The notes beneath the pieces were generated by a model. It was not told where the DNA came from. It made no database searches and saw only the letters and a list, made by a program, of their open reading frames with translations. The position numbers and the translations under genes were made by a program. From the NCBI GenBank assembly GCA_947561715.1, contig OX387203.1, forward strand, positions 13,950,001 through 14,014,000: DNA of 64,000 nucleotides, in the 5' to 3' direction. Origin of the DNA: Ascidia mentula. Lineage: Eukaryota; Chordata; Ascidiacea; Phlebobranchia; Ascidiidae. Shown here in pieces: positions 32,868 through 45,500 of this stretch (positions within the stretch are counted from its first letter, which is position 1; each line of letters begins with the position of its first letter).

Positions 32868-34563
32868 CTACAGTTTCATTGGTTCAGCTGCAAGAACTTT
32901 TGTGCATCTAACTGTAGATCGGTGGGTTGAAGGTTCCCCCAGCGCTTTAATTGACTGTTGGACGTCGTCGTGCTTGCTAACATGGCAAAGCAAAACATTT
33001 TCAAGATGTACCACTACTCCGTAATCTTGGGAGAGATAGCGGTCTGTTAGGGCTTTAACGGCACATGAAAATGTTGAATCATGCTTTCCGGATTTTCGCT
33101 GAAATCTCGAAGGCTTCGCGCACCTAAATATCGTCGAGGTGCGAGGGGCTGTGCCAATCCCAACTGTGCGGCAAAGGAAACACAAGCATCATAAAACAAT
33201 GTTCCAGAATTTGTTTCGCCCGATAATACCACAACCGTCATTTGTTTGCTTTGAACTACAACGTGAACAGGGTGAATATGCTGAAGTAAAAGATGAAAAA
33301 CACGCAAAGTAAAATACACAGAAAAATCTTACAGCGCACGGAGATGGGAACGAGCGGACGCTTTGGTCGCGGAGTCAGTGTCGTCGGAGGCGAGCAAATC
33401 GCTAAGCCAATTCAGTACAGTCTCGTACTGATTCAAGAAATGGTCGACGGCCACGTACCTCATCACCCATCTTGTTGCACACAACGCCCTGAGCGACGGC
33501 AAACCTTGTGCGGAGGTTGACAATTTAAAACGGTCAAAATTTGCTTTGCGCTTCGACGAAGACAATCTAAAATTAACAGCCGCTTGCAATACATCAAGCG
33601 CTCTTGAACAAACACTTGCACTCTTGAATGAATCCTGGACAACCAGATTTAGCTGATGACCTGCACAGTAACAATACAACATCCTGGGATGCAACTCACG
33701 CATCCGAGCCTGTACTCCGCTTATTTTCCCACTCGTATTGGCGGCTCCATCGTACGCCTGCCCTCTGCAACGGGATATGTCGACACCAATGTTTTGGAGA
33801 AAAGAACTGATCAGATCAACCAAAGTTGTCGCATCTGTGTGATCAGTCTTCGCGAATCCAAGAATTTTTTCGTGTACGTTGTACCCGCGATCAACAAAAC
33901 GAACGCAAATACTGACCTGCTCAACCTTTGAAATATCTGCAGTTTTGTCCACTATGATGCTAAACCACAAACTTTCCTCAACAGAGGCAACAACTCTCTC
34001 AACAACTGCATTGCTTAGACACTCGAGCATTTTATTTTGTAAATCGTGTCCAAGCCATTTAAACTTTGATTTTCGTTCTAGCCATGAACACACGTCTTGG
34101 TCGTAAATCCCCAATAGCTTCAGAGTTTGAAAAATATTGGAGTCGTGTTCATTGTGGCCACGTATAGCAAGCCCTTGCTTTCCTAAGACAATGGCAATTT
34201 TTTTCCAATGACTTTACAGACTTTTTTGTGAGCAAAAGGGCCGAATTTTCGTGCTCGTTTTCTCCCAGCTTGAGTGCCACACACTCACCATGAATACAAC
34301 TGTCTTTGTTTTTTTTTGATGGCACAAGTCCCCTTTCTCCAATCGCTAAATCCTTTTATCCAAATACCCTTCGCTCCCTGAAGAGAAGCTTGCGAGGCAG
34401 GGGGTAGACGGTTATGTTCTAAAGCCCATTTGCAGGGCATGCACACGGCGACATCCCGAACCACATCGTACGACAGCCACGGATCATTGATAAGTACAAT
34501 ACTAGACAGCAATTGAAACTTACTTACTATTTGAGCCGTTTGTTTTGGTACTTGAAACTGCAA
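32868..34563 (-). pseudogene. hAT transposase relic, TTF-finger/DUF4371 (ZMYM1-like) type
   Basis: Order on the minus strand: a TTF-type finger segment at 34563-34285 (CMPCKWALE, GFSDWRKGT); a 261-codon open block at 34114-33329 with IIVDKTADISKVEQVSICVR, CRGQAYDGAANTSG and CYCAGHQLNLVV; and remnants of the C-terminal region to 32868. These are the DUF4371 and RNase-H-like parts of hAT transposases related to ZMYM1. Stops and frame changes between blocks make it non-functional. CAGTGATTCCCAACATTT at 32374 could be its 3' terminus; the other end was not found. Confidence 0.7.
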
Positions 34564-34693
34564 ATACTAATTCTGATCAATAAAATAATTCGTTTGAAAG
34601 TAATGGACGTGTTACGACTTTGGCAAAGTGATGCACCTGTAAAAATTATCACACGTGCAAGTTTAATTTAGCAAAGAAACGCATGTGAATGCA

Positions 34694-35325
34694 TTAGTTA
34701 GTGAACTTTAAGAAAAATACGCATGACATGATACTGTCATATAGCTTTGCTTCAAATAGAGAGCCAACAAAACAAATATTCGAGCAATTAAAGTTTCGCT
34801 CATTGCTTTCCAAAGGGGAGTGGAACGTCTGTTGACAGGTACTGAGATAAATTTTTAAATGCAATTGTGTTGACTGAGACAAAAAAGGCTGCACATCTGT
34901 CAATGGCAGAATTGCTAACCAACCAAATGCATCGCGATTCGTTCATACACAGAGAACAACCAATGTATCACGGAAGATTGGAAGTTATCAGTCAAAAAGT
35001 CAAAGGAGCTTCGCTTCATTAACTCGCTTTGTTGACCGACTCTTACAAAGCACAATATACCATTGCCACTCCATAGAAAACGGCGCATTGGAACGCCCAT
35101 TCGTTTCGCAGTTTAATAAAGTCAAATCCCTCATAAAACAGTCCATGAATGGCCTGGGTCTGTAATATCATAGAATTTATCTTGAACTTCCACTGGATGG
35201 CCTTCAGCTCAAGCCACAGCTCTTTGTACTTCCTTGGTTTGTTGCTAGTTTCTCTAGCAATCAATTTTCTAGTTTCAGTCACTGTAATTGGTCTTTCAAA
35301 ACATCCTGCAGTTACTTCTGCAGCG
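34694..35325 (-). pseudogene. Unrecognised coding-like stretch
   Basis: Minus-strand frames 35282-35043 (charged, ETSNKPRKYKELWLELKAI) and then 35100-34694 read like protein, interrupted by stops. No motif known to me. It may be a relic of a hAT or other transposon neighbouring it. Confidence 0.25.
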
Positions 35326-35329
35326 AGCT

Positions 35330-35751
35330 AAGGTGTGCAGAACGAAACAATGCCGTTTATCTGACTCCTAACACTATTAAGAACATCTGCCAAAGAAACT
35401 ACCCTTGCAACCTTTTAATTAAATACACAAAACGATAAACAAACATACCTGGGTTTATTACACATACGATGTTTCTTAGTATGTGCGTAATTTGGCGGTC
35501 CCTCTACTCGGTCTCTCTCCACTACTAGCTTAAGGCTGTGAGGCGGTATTTATAATATTATCGAAAATGAGAAAAATGCGATTAAGGACGAATTATTAAG
35601 GAACGTCGATGAAAAATTAAAACCGATTAACCCATCTGGCGAATATAAACGAAGCGATTGGCCCACATAAAATCACAGACGCGTAGACGATTAATTGAAT
35701 TGCACAATGAAACACTTAAAATGACGTTTAAATAAAACAGTTTCTCTGCAG
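35330..35751 (-). repeat. LTR-like repeat R3, copy 1
   Basis: The reverse complement matches 54223-54651 from CTGCAGAGAAACT to CTGCACACCT. The repeat holds a TATAAATACC-like box and no coding sequence. Its size and layout fit a solitary LTR, but no tRNA-primer site or internal domain is attached, so the family is unknown. Confidence 0.55.
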
Positions 35752-36482
35752 AAAGTCCCCGGCTTCGAAAGTGTTTGTTGGGTGAAGGTCAGGTGTTGAA
35801 CGTGCGTCATGGATTAGCACGCTGAGGTTTTATCGTGCTGAACATCGTCATGAACCGGAATAGCGTCGTACCGATGAAGAATGTGGTCGCGATCTGTAGA
35901 CAAACTCGACTAGGCCTAAGTTACCTCATACGTATCGCGCGTTGTTATATGACTTGTCAGGTGTTTTTCTTTTTATGACAACAAGGACAGAGAACTTGAG
36001 GATAATATACAAATAATTATAGCTTTGAGTATTGTCATGTGTCAAAAGTTCGAATTAATAGTGAAAAAATCAAACATGTCTTTAGTAATTTCCAGGATTG
36101 GCATTTCATACAGTCCACTAGGTGACGGGCTTTATGGGAAAAGGAGTTGCAATGTAACTCGTGTTTTGGCCGTAATCACGAATCTCCCACAAGGCAATTT
36201 GTTGACACGCAGTGAAAATATATGTGTGTGATGCATCAAGCTGCGGTCTAAGCAAAATAAAGCTAAGTGGATTTTTAATTCACCCACTGCACAATGCATG
36301 GCTTCAGGCTCAGCAACCAAGCGTATATGGCTTCTGGTCACTTGCGAAGTTGAGGCGTCAGGCGCGCCGTGCGACTAGCAGTCATGTGCTGCCCTTCGGA
36401 CTAGTTGTCCGGTAAATGTGAAGAAAAAAAATGTGTGCATTGAGTGAATGCGTCGCGACCAGCGCGATAGCCCTGTGATTGC

Positions 36483-37513
36483 TCACTGAAAGCCCGAACG
36501 TGAGCCCAGCATAGCAGGAGCTCCGTCAGTACAAACACCACAAACACGAGACCACGGCAGTTTTGTTGACTCAAAAAAAGTACTTATCTTCTTCATCACA
36601 TCTGCACTTGTTGTTGTTGTTTCCAGCTCGTTACAAAACAGGAATTCTTCTTTTATATCACCTGAATGTACGTATCTCACAAAAACGAGTAACTGGGCAC
36701 ATGAACTGACATCGGTTGACTCGTCAAAACAGCGGAGATGCTTTTATTTCGTTTACAACTTGCTCTTTTACATCTTCCGACATATCTGAAATACGTCTCT
36801 GAATAGTAGTATTGGAAAGAGAGAGTTGTTTCATTTTTGCCTCACTAGCCTCCCCAAGAATTAATTTTACAGTTTTTAACAAACATGGCTTCACGAGCGT
36901 TTCTCCAATGGTATGAGGCTTTTTTTGTTTAGCAATTTCAAGTGCAACTTCATATGAGGCATTTCCTTGATGAAAACTTCCTCCCAAGTCAAATCTCTGA
37001 CGTTTCAAACCGGCCTCATGACGTTTGAAGAATTCTAAATCTTTTTTAATGTGTTGGGGATGCATGGTGTGTAAATGGCGACTTAATTTAGACGGCTTCA
37101 TCGATTCAGCACTGAGCACCACGTTGCACAAAACATACTGAGGCTTCTCAATGCCAGTGCAGATTATGCGGGTAAAGCCAAACTTCAAATATTCTTCAAC
37201 GTATTTACGCTTTTTTTCCATGGCCAGAGTTGAAGAAAAACACTGCACCTTAATATCTAAATGCTACTTAACAACTGAACGCCCTAAACTGTTTTTAAGC
37301 TACTGTTTGATACTTTCATTGTTGATGACAATAATTGCTGTGACGTTATAATGACAATGGCTGAGCACAATGCTAGTGGCACGTAGTCTATTGCTTATCG
37401 TCCCTGACAAGACAAGCGATGTAGGCTAAACTAGTTGTAGCCTATATGTGTGTTAAAAAGTTATAAAAATATCACATATCTGTCGCGACCCCCAGGTTGG
37501 GAACCACTGAGCT
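36483..37513 (-). pseudogene. hAT transposase relic, ZBED5-like N-terminal part
   Basis: The frame 37248-36724 starts near MEKKRKYVEEYLKFGF, has a BED-finger-like segment (PQYVLCNVVLSAESMKPSKL, RHLHTMHP; the first Cys of the usual CxxC pair is the only one seen) and the HxxxLVKP-type helix region. The 36680-36483 frame has GDIKEEFLFC and VCTDGAPAMLGSR, the RNase-H-fold Asp motif. This is the layout of ZBED5/FAM200-type hAT transposases. The C-terminal half is absent. The terminus CAGTGGTTCCCAACCTGGG, on the minus strand at 37513-37495, is a classic hAT end. Confidence 0.65.
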
Positions 37514-37519
37514 ATAACG

Positions 37520-38160
37520 TATACGAGGCCATCTCCAAAATACGTACGATGCACAAACATAAACAAGGTATCTTCTGGTGCTATAATCATCAAAAAAGTT
37601 TCCAAAAAGTATATAATGGCACTTGGTTGTAGGTCTTTTTGTCACGACTTTTTAATGGCATTTATCACAGGTTCAAACTGTAGCCACTCAAACATAGCAA
37701 GAAAAAACGAGCAATGAACGTTGAATCCTTTATTATGTCACAAGCTTAATTGCGTCAACAACACATACAAGTATGTACAAGATATAAAGGCAATGTATAT
37801 CAATTTTCAATGCCACCAATTTGTATCCACCATGTTTTAATGTGGTCTTCACCAATATCATTGGATTTTCTTTCAGCTGCAAGAAAACAAATACAACAAC
37901 TGGCATGTGCAGTAAAATAAAACAAATTGAAATTAGGAAACTATAAACTATAAAAACAATTTCAAAATAGTAATGTTTACTTACAGCCTTGCTGGATATA
38001 TTTAATGATGTTATGTTAGAACGATGAATTACCTACAAAACAACCAAAACCAAGAGTAGGTGCTCGGGCATACTTCATGCGACCATTGCACCAAGTGAAA
38101 ACATTGTTTCCTGCAAATGGACAAAACCCACACATGATGACTTTGTTGAACCACCCTCAT
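37520..38160. other. No recognisable gene
   Basis: AT-rich, with only short frames and no repeat ends seen. Confidence 0.35.
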
Positions 38161-38164
38161 TCAC

Positions 38165-38350
38165 AGAGAAATCACATACGTTTCGTATGCCATATCCGGC
38201 GAGACTTCTTCAGGGTTATGTCAACAGTGAAGCATCACGCGCATAAAACACTAAAAACGCAAGAAAAACACAAGGAAAAAGGAATGGATAACATTGGCAC
38301 CGCTTGCATCGTCACGTGAACCAGGTGTGTAGCGGGGCGTAACATTTACA
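38165..38350 (-). mobile_element. Penelope-like terminal fragment with hammerhead core, copy 2
   Basis: On the minus strand CTGAAGA (38213-38207) is followed by a GCC/GGC-containing stem and GAAA (38184-38181), as at 5611-5660. The sequence beyond (38216-38350) matches one arm of the 5676-5872 inverted repeat plus its GTAGCGGGGCGTAACATTT spacer. Here the arm is single, with no palindrome. Confidence 0.5.
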
Positions 38351-39192
38351 GCTGAAAAATACACACATCGCTCCTTATCGTGAATGTGGAGCGTCTCCAG
38401 GACAGACCTTTTGTATGATCCAGGACTCGGACCTCGTCGAAGTTAACTATGTGGCCGAGTGTGGCAACGTGTTTTGCCAGAGATGTCCTCTGGCTGCTCT
38501 TCGCTGCAAAATCAAAAATTTGTTGGTACAGTCGTTTTTTAATGGACAGTTGAACGTCAACGACACAACTCCACAGTCATATGAATTTTTCTGTTGCGAA
38601 ACATTTTTCGGAGGCACTGTATTGAAAATTCCAGTGTTTTTTCTGTCAACCATCGGGTTCCATCCAAACATTCCATTTTCATTTCCGAATTATAGTTAAG
38701 CCATGGAAAATTCGTCCACTACTGTTGTTGTATCTTTTAAACCCACTAGCGTGTCAAACGTTTTGTTGAGTTTCTTCTTTTTTCGGTGTTGACGTTGCAT
38801 GAAAGACATTTCGTCGGTCCCAAGGAAAAGTTGCATCCGACCAGACTTTTTTTCACCATCAAAGAAAGTGAATAACTGCGCTGGTCTTTATTTTTTTCCC
38901 CTGTATGGCCATTTGTACAGCCTGTACATGAACAACAGCAACAAGAGATATCTTCAAAAACCAGTTACTGCGCGCAAAAAGTCGTATGTATTTTAAACTT
39001 CATGATCATCAGGTCTATTGGAAACAGTTTGTGTTCTGTTACTGCCTTTAGAACGTGGTTCATACTACTAAGCACCTCGTTGAAATGCTGCAAACGATTC
39101 TGTCACAAACTTGCAGGAGTGCTGAATGAGATCATTTTGCAAATTTACGTCAATATACCTTTTGAACGATAGGGACCAACTACTTTAAAGCA

Positions 39193-39408
39193 CTAAATAA
39201 CCATCTTCGAAATCAGTATTTGGCGCACAATGAGAGACGCGTAAATTTGAAACGCGTACTGTCGTCTTTTAAGACCATCATCTTTTTCAGCACCATGCTT
39301 TTTAATCCACCTCTCGACATCCTTCAATATATGATGTGTACAGAAAACATTTACAAGTCTAGGAAAATGGGTCTTGAGGCACTTGGTCAATCTACTTTTC
39401 CCTGCCAA
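39193..39408 (-). pseudogene. Possible MULE transposase fragment
   Basis: The text KTHFPRLVNVFCTHHILKDV resembles the FP.a..lxCxxHxxxN segment of MULE-family transposases. Nothing else of the family is visible, and it lies beside Polinton remains on the same strand, so it could instead belong to that element. Confidence 0.3.
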
Positions 39409-39450
39409 TAGATGTTTTTCGCTTTTGTCATGCCAATTACGGGGAAGATA

Positions 39451-41032
39451 TCACGCAAAATTCACGGTGGTACTTTCCGAGAACGGAAATCGCTTCTTAA
39501 ACGGATCTACGCCGAGTCCCTCATAAAACGTGCAAAGTTTTGATACAACCTCCATAAACGGAACGACGTCGCGATTATTGTACCAGATGAGATAGTCTTT
39601 AAGGGATGTCATACCTTCCGAACGCCATGTGTCGGCGAGACAACTGTAAAAAGCCGTCTGCGGGGTAAACAAGGTTCTTTCAACTCTTCGATACTTGTCA
39701 TATATTCATAGGGATAACTACCCTTCAGCAAATTACATTTAAACGCGCGCAACAACATGTCATAGGAACAAGTCGAGAAATTCAAAGCACCTTGTGTTTA
39801 TCGATAAATACTGATTGTTTCGTTTTACCACCTTTAAAATTGTGTCGGTGTTTATCAAAGCGGGTATGAGATACTTTTTTTTTACGAGATTTCAATCGTA
39901 GGATGATCCGTTATACGTCAGAATCGGAATGTTTGTCAAATATAAATGGAGATCGCGTTTTAACCTAACCAAAGGATGGTTGTTGCCTTCGCCATCTTCC
40001 AGTTCACAACTGACGCAAATTAATCTTACCAACTGTTTGACGACGTCGGAAAAGCGACCAAGCATGATATTTGAGGCAGCGGTTCTAATTTGGTGCAAGT
40101 AGCCAAAAAAAAACGGTCCACCAAATCCTGACTATCACTGGTTGTGATAAAACATTTCGGGCTTTCAAAACCGGGGACCGATGAACATACCGACACACTT
40201 AACGGTAAATGTTCAGCAATCCACTTGGTTTTCGGCGCCGGCTTTGGTAGACCTTCGGTGGCGAAATAACTTTCAAAATCAAAACACGCGCGAAATGGAA
40301 ACAGGTTTAGCGACGGATCTACAACGACCCCAGCATTTCTAAGCCTGTCCAACACACTTCCCATGGGGGAAAAAAAATCCTGATTTAAAAATCTCTTTTG
40401 TGACCAAATCGCAGGTGGCTTGGTGTCGATTACAATGATAAGGACTTGGAAAGGAAGTCAAACAAACACGACAACAGAAGGTTGACGAGTACTTGTTCAT
40501 GTCGGTGATCAAACTAAAGTGCGTTTCTTAAAGGTTAAGATTTAATATTGGATCTCGTTTTTCGCTTAAACGGGCCACACTACGCCAAATGAGTTTACAC
40601 TTCAATTCTTCACCGCGAATTAACTGAAAGATTAAAAAATGCTTCCAAACAGGGCAAATCATCTAGACCGGCGTGTTGGTACAGTTCACGTGCTCTAGAC
40701 GTGAGCCCTTGCACCATTTTGTGATCCGCAAAAAGCGCCAGGCAACGAAAGAAACACAAATTGTCGTCATAATACCGTCTGCCATCGACGGTTTTGTGTA
40801 GAACACGCAAACCGGTATTTTTTGAGACGTAGAGCGGCAACTTTACCCCGCGTCCAATAAGCGGACTTGCCATATAATAAACATAAAATGTGACGTTCAG
40901 AACCTCTTTGACTATCCAGGAGGTGTTTGGGCGCTTTAACCTTACTTCGTCGGAAACATCGATCTCTCGCAAAGCGTCAAAAAAACGTAACAAATCGTCA
41001 AGCGTGTGAACGACAAAGGGTTGTTCAAACAC
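39451..41032 (-). mobile_element. Polinton/Maverick fossil, DNA polymerase B region
   Basis: The segments 41032-40610 (DNLCFFRCLALF), 40364-39892 (FRACFDFESYF; NIPILTYNGSSYD) and 39672-39451 (LKDYLIWYNNRDVVPF) are characteristic stretches of the protein-primed family-B polymerase of Polintons: the N-terminal region and the exonuclease motifs with FDFE and YNGSxYD. The palm-domain motifs, integrase, ATPase, protease and capsid genes were not recognised nearby. It is a broken and incomplete copy with several breaks, probably old. Confidence 0.6.
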
Positions 41033-41455
41033 CTGAAAGTTATTAGCGCTCGCGTGTCAGTAACGTTCCTTTTTCCACTAAATAATTATTCAGTGTTTTC
41101 TTTTTGGCCAGCTCTTGTCAATTACATCCGACTGAAAACCCACCTACCTTTCTGCACCGGTCGGACTTCGATCGATTCCAAATGATAACCTTCATTATCG
41201 GCTCCCATCAAGGCACCTTCGGTCGCACTACAAGTATCAAAACCGGTGTAAATACGTTATACCAACGTGGAATGCACATACAAACAATTAGGTTTAAAAA
41301 TACCAACATATTATACTTGTACTTCGTCTTCTTCTACTTCTTTTTCTTCCTGTGGCTTTTCGTCTTCTTGCAACTGGATTAACCCGCCATTTCTTACACT
41401 GAACAATTACCTGCACGTTACTCCTATTCATCGTTCAGATATTATCACGGCCAGA

Positions 41456-42565
41456 TCAAACAACGATATAACTTGTATCAGGGGCGTTCTTTCCCCGCTT
41501 TGCTTGTAGTTCACGTTCCATCGCCTTTTCGATTGTAGCGCAATATTCAAGGATTTCAGAGTCGGTTTCCGTGTACAGACTATATCCATGTACTTGTTCA
41601 CTACCCCTTTTCATCTTTTCCTCATCGACGCTGCTGCGATACACAACATATATTAACTGTTTCAAACAGTCAACTCTAATTCAAACCTTGTTTGATCTTT
41701 CGAAGACTTTTTGGATGCAACAACTATTTTTCCATTTTCCAACGTTTTGGTGGTATGTTCACGTAACGTTGGACGAAAATCAACCGGGAATGTGTCGGAG
41801 CTGTAAGGTACACCACAACACGGAAATAACGCAGGGAAATAAGTTAGTTACATCACAACAAGTAAATAAGTCAACGAACCTTTCGACAAATGAATGCTGT
41901 AAAATTTCGCTCGGAGATCGCACATCGATAAATTGAGGTGCGTCCAAAAAACCTTCCGCACGTTGGTTTCCATGATTAGCAATTCTAAAACGGAAAAAAA
42001 CATAAAAATTGTCCAACGGAAAAAACAAACAAGCCGCATGTGACCTACCCAGATACACCAGCTTGGAGGTTATCCACTTTCACTTGATCAGTTGTTGTGT
42101 TAATTAACTTGAACAAAACAAACAAAAAAAAACATGATTGTTGTCAAAAACCAAATGTGATAAACGCACAAATGATTTGCTCAACTTCTTTTTTTTGATC
42201 GAATTCGTAGCAGAGGATTGTTCATCGACAGAGCTGATCGCGACCCAATCCCAGCTTTCAATACTATAGAAAAAAATGGTTAAATACGGCATTTCTTACT
42301 TAAACGCAATTTAGCACAACTTTAATCTCTTTCCTGAATTCGTCTTTTGCACTTTGACAGCAAACGATCGTTCTCCACCATCTGATCCCACATCGTCTAC
42401 TTTTGGGTTGGCATTTCGAAGGGTTCGCAGGATCTTACAGTTTTGCTTTAGGTGACGTTTAAGGTTGTTCCTGTTGCTAAAACTGTGTGAAAACAAACAA
42501 ATGTAAATGCAAAACGATTACGCAATCAAACATATTCTTAACGCTTACCTTCTATCGCAATGCTT
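41456..42565 (-). CDS. Spliced zinc-finger gene with very short introns
   Basis: On the minus strand short open segments are separated by gaps of about 45-80 bp, most with GT at one edge and T-rich AG at the other. The 5' segments form a CCHC-type finger (CKHCDRSFSNRNNLKRHLKQ with a final Cys) across one such gap. Later segments are hydrophilic and end in YIVV at 41456. The first segment abuts the Ty3/gypsy LTR at ~42600, so the true 5' end may be lost. It lies directly upstream of the Polinton polymerase region on the same strand and may be part of that element; I do not recognise a family. One gap (about 42240-42310) has a poor donor, so the finger part and the rest may be two genes. Confidence 0.45.
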
Positions 42566-42599
42566 GCACATATTTTCGACATTGTTGTGATCATTGAAG

Positions 42600-45500
42600 T
42601 GTAAGATTTTTCGTACCCTGTATCGTATGATTTCGCACCCTGTAAACATTCCAACGTTGATTGCATAGGAATGTGATTAGCCGCATTCCCTATAAAACCA
42701 CAGTTGTATTACCCAACGGACAGACAGTCTTATATGCTTCTATCGAATACAAGAATACACATTGGCGACGAGGACGGATTTTGTACTGAACGAGTTCACG
42801 CAGTCGAAGAATATTCTCAACGATGGAAGCTTAGCATGCAGCTTAAGAATCACAAGAACGACGCCATCAAGAGCAGGAACGGAGACATCAAGAACAGATG
42901 ATGACGTTTCTATTTCTGCCACCCATATCAGCGCACCCAGGCCACGCCTAATTCCAGCGCTTTCGATTCCACAACGGAGTTGTGGCAGGATTATCTATCC
43001 AGGTTTTACACTTTTCTCAAGGCTCACGAAGTTCCAGAGGCAAGAAGAGCACAAGTTTTTCTGACGAATCAAACTGGTACAGTGTACAAGCTTCTGGCCA
43101 ACCTGGCATCGCAGAGTACCCCACCCCTAAAAGTATGACCCCAAGCGTTTCGTGGTGAGGGAAAGATTTAAGTTTTGGAGCGAAATGAAGCGAAAGCCGG
43201 GGGAATCGACCCAGGAACTTGAAGCACGCATTCGTCAAGATGCCAGTACCAGTGACTTTCCTTCCATTTCCGACCCATTGGACGAAGCATCAAGGACTCG
43301 TTTCATATGCTCTGTTGGCAATGAAGCTGTTCTGAAAGCTGTATTCGAGGTGAAGAGCGATGAATTGTCGTTTTCACGGGCTATTCAGATTGCCACGGAG
43401 ACCGAAGATGCTACTCGTGTTGCCAAGGAAACAGTTTTCGGTTCGCAGCTCGGATTAGTGAACAAGGTTTCGCAACAATTACAGTAAGCCTTCATATTCC
43501 AAAGTTGCTGTGAAGAGTGAAGGAGTTGCATGCTACCGATGTGGAAAGAAGAATCACCTTGCTGACGAATGCCGTTTCAAGCAAGCTATCTGCAATCGGT
43601 TTGCAACAAGAGAAGGCAACAGCACGGTCCGACGGAGGTGAAGTACATATCTATTAACAGCGTGTTCAGAAACGTTGATGCACCAGTACCACCGAAGTTG
43701 GAGGTACCGGTCCTTTTCAACACCAAGTCCTGCTTGCTGGAAGCGGATACAGCGGCGGGAGCCAACTTTGTATCCAAAGCTGTGTGGAAATTATTAGGCT
43801 GCCCACAATTTCGAAAACAGGATTTGCGCTATTTTACTGTGGATGCACAATATGACTCTGAGAAAACGAAGGTAACATTTCTTGTTACTGATATTCCACG
43901 ACTTAACCTTCTTGGTCGTGACGGCATCCGGCGATTGAAGATTTCTCTTGACCGTCTTCTCTATGGGAGAGATGAGGCATCAGGGCCCGTTAACGCCATT
44001 CACGATGATAACCTGCAGAATGCATGTCGAACACTTTGTGAAGAGTTTCCACAGTTGTTTGGGGTTACGAACTCGACGTCCAGTTTAAGTCTGATGCACG
44101 TCCAACATATTGCAAGCCAAGAGCTGTTCCCATTGCCTTGCAAGAGGATCTAAGGCAAGCTTACGATGCAGGGATTGCAAGAGGGATATGGACCCCGGTC
44201 AAGTTCAATGAATGGGGAACACCAGTTGTACCGGTTCGTAAAGCTCTGCCACGGTGAATCACCAACTAGAACACCCGTTGCCGCTCCCCGAGCAGCTGAT
44301 GAGGAGATTGGGAGGTGGACAATGTTTCACGAAAATTGATCAGGCAGACGCCTACAACCAGATCCGACTGACTCCTGAAAGCAGTAAAAGACTAGCTCTC
44401 AGCACACACCGTGGAGTTTTGCTGCAGAATGTCTTGCCTTTTGGCATCTCTTCGGCACCTGGATATTTCCAGAACGTTATGGATGACCTTACAAGTGACC
44501 TGTCCGGAGTTGCAGTGTATCTGGATGACATTTTGGTCAGTGGCTCCAAATCCGAAGAGCATCTGCGAAATCTTCGACGTTTGCTCCAGCGTCTAAGCAA
44601 GAAGGGTCTGCGGTGTCGATTGGAAAAATGCCAGTTTGACCGAGAAAAATTGGAATACTTGGGACACACCCTTTCCCGAAATGGTGCCTCCTCCAAAAGA
44701 CGTCTCTTCACTACGATCGTTTCTCGGGGCAGTACAGTTTTATGGGAAATTTCTGCCACCACATTTTTCGAAGATTACTGGGCCTCTTCATCAATTAATG
44801 AGAAAAGGAAGACATTGGAGTTGGGGAACTGAAGAACAGGAGGCCTTCAACCAACTGAAGAAGCTCCTTTCAAGCAATAATGTTTTTGCTCACTTCGACC
44901 CCAAGCTCCCTGTTGGTCTATCTTGTGTCGCTTCAAATGTCGGAATTGGAGCTGTCCTATTTCATCGGTACCCAGACGAAGCGAGCGTCCTATTGCAAAT
45001 GCTTCAAAAACGCTTACCGAGAGTCAAAGAAACTACAGCCAGATTCAAAAGGAGGCCCTGGACATTATATTTGCACTGCAAAAGTTCTACCAATATTTGT
45101 TCGGTCGGAAGTTTATACTGGTGACGGATCACAAACCTTTGCTAAGTCTTTTTGGTCCGAATAAAGCTGTGCCAAGCTTGGCAGCAAATCGATTGGCTCG
45201 ATGGGCTTTATTCCTTAACCAATTTGAGTACACAATTGAGTATCGCACAACATCGATTACCAGCTGCGCCGGACAATGCTTTTGACGAGGAAGAGAGGTG
45301 TAATGACGTGGATACAGTTTGCATAATTCAGTCAATTAGTCTTCAAGTGAAACCAGCGGATTCATGGGCTCTGAAAAGAGAGTCTACAAAAGATCGTGTG
45401 TTATCGACGATCATGCGATACACTAAGGATGGTTGGCCCAGAAGTATTACAGACTTGGCTCTTAAACCATTTCAGAAGTTTTCGCAATCACTCAGTTCTT

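Noticed and set aside
32374-37513. One single hAT element spanning both hAT transposase relics, bounded by CAGTGATTCCCAAC and its partner
   Set aside because: Termini differ after the first ~14 bp, the flanks share no 8-bp duplication, and the two transposase relics belong to different hAT lineages (ZMYM1-like and ZBED5-like).
38447-38671. Minus-strand frame with QQKNSYDCGVV, resembling the Gln-x-Asp-Cys-Gly active site of Ulp1-type proteases
   Set aside because: Only one short block fits, no upstream His/Asp motifs were seen, and the plus strand has an equally long frame.
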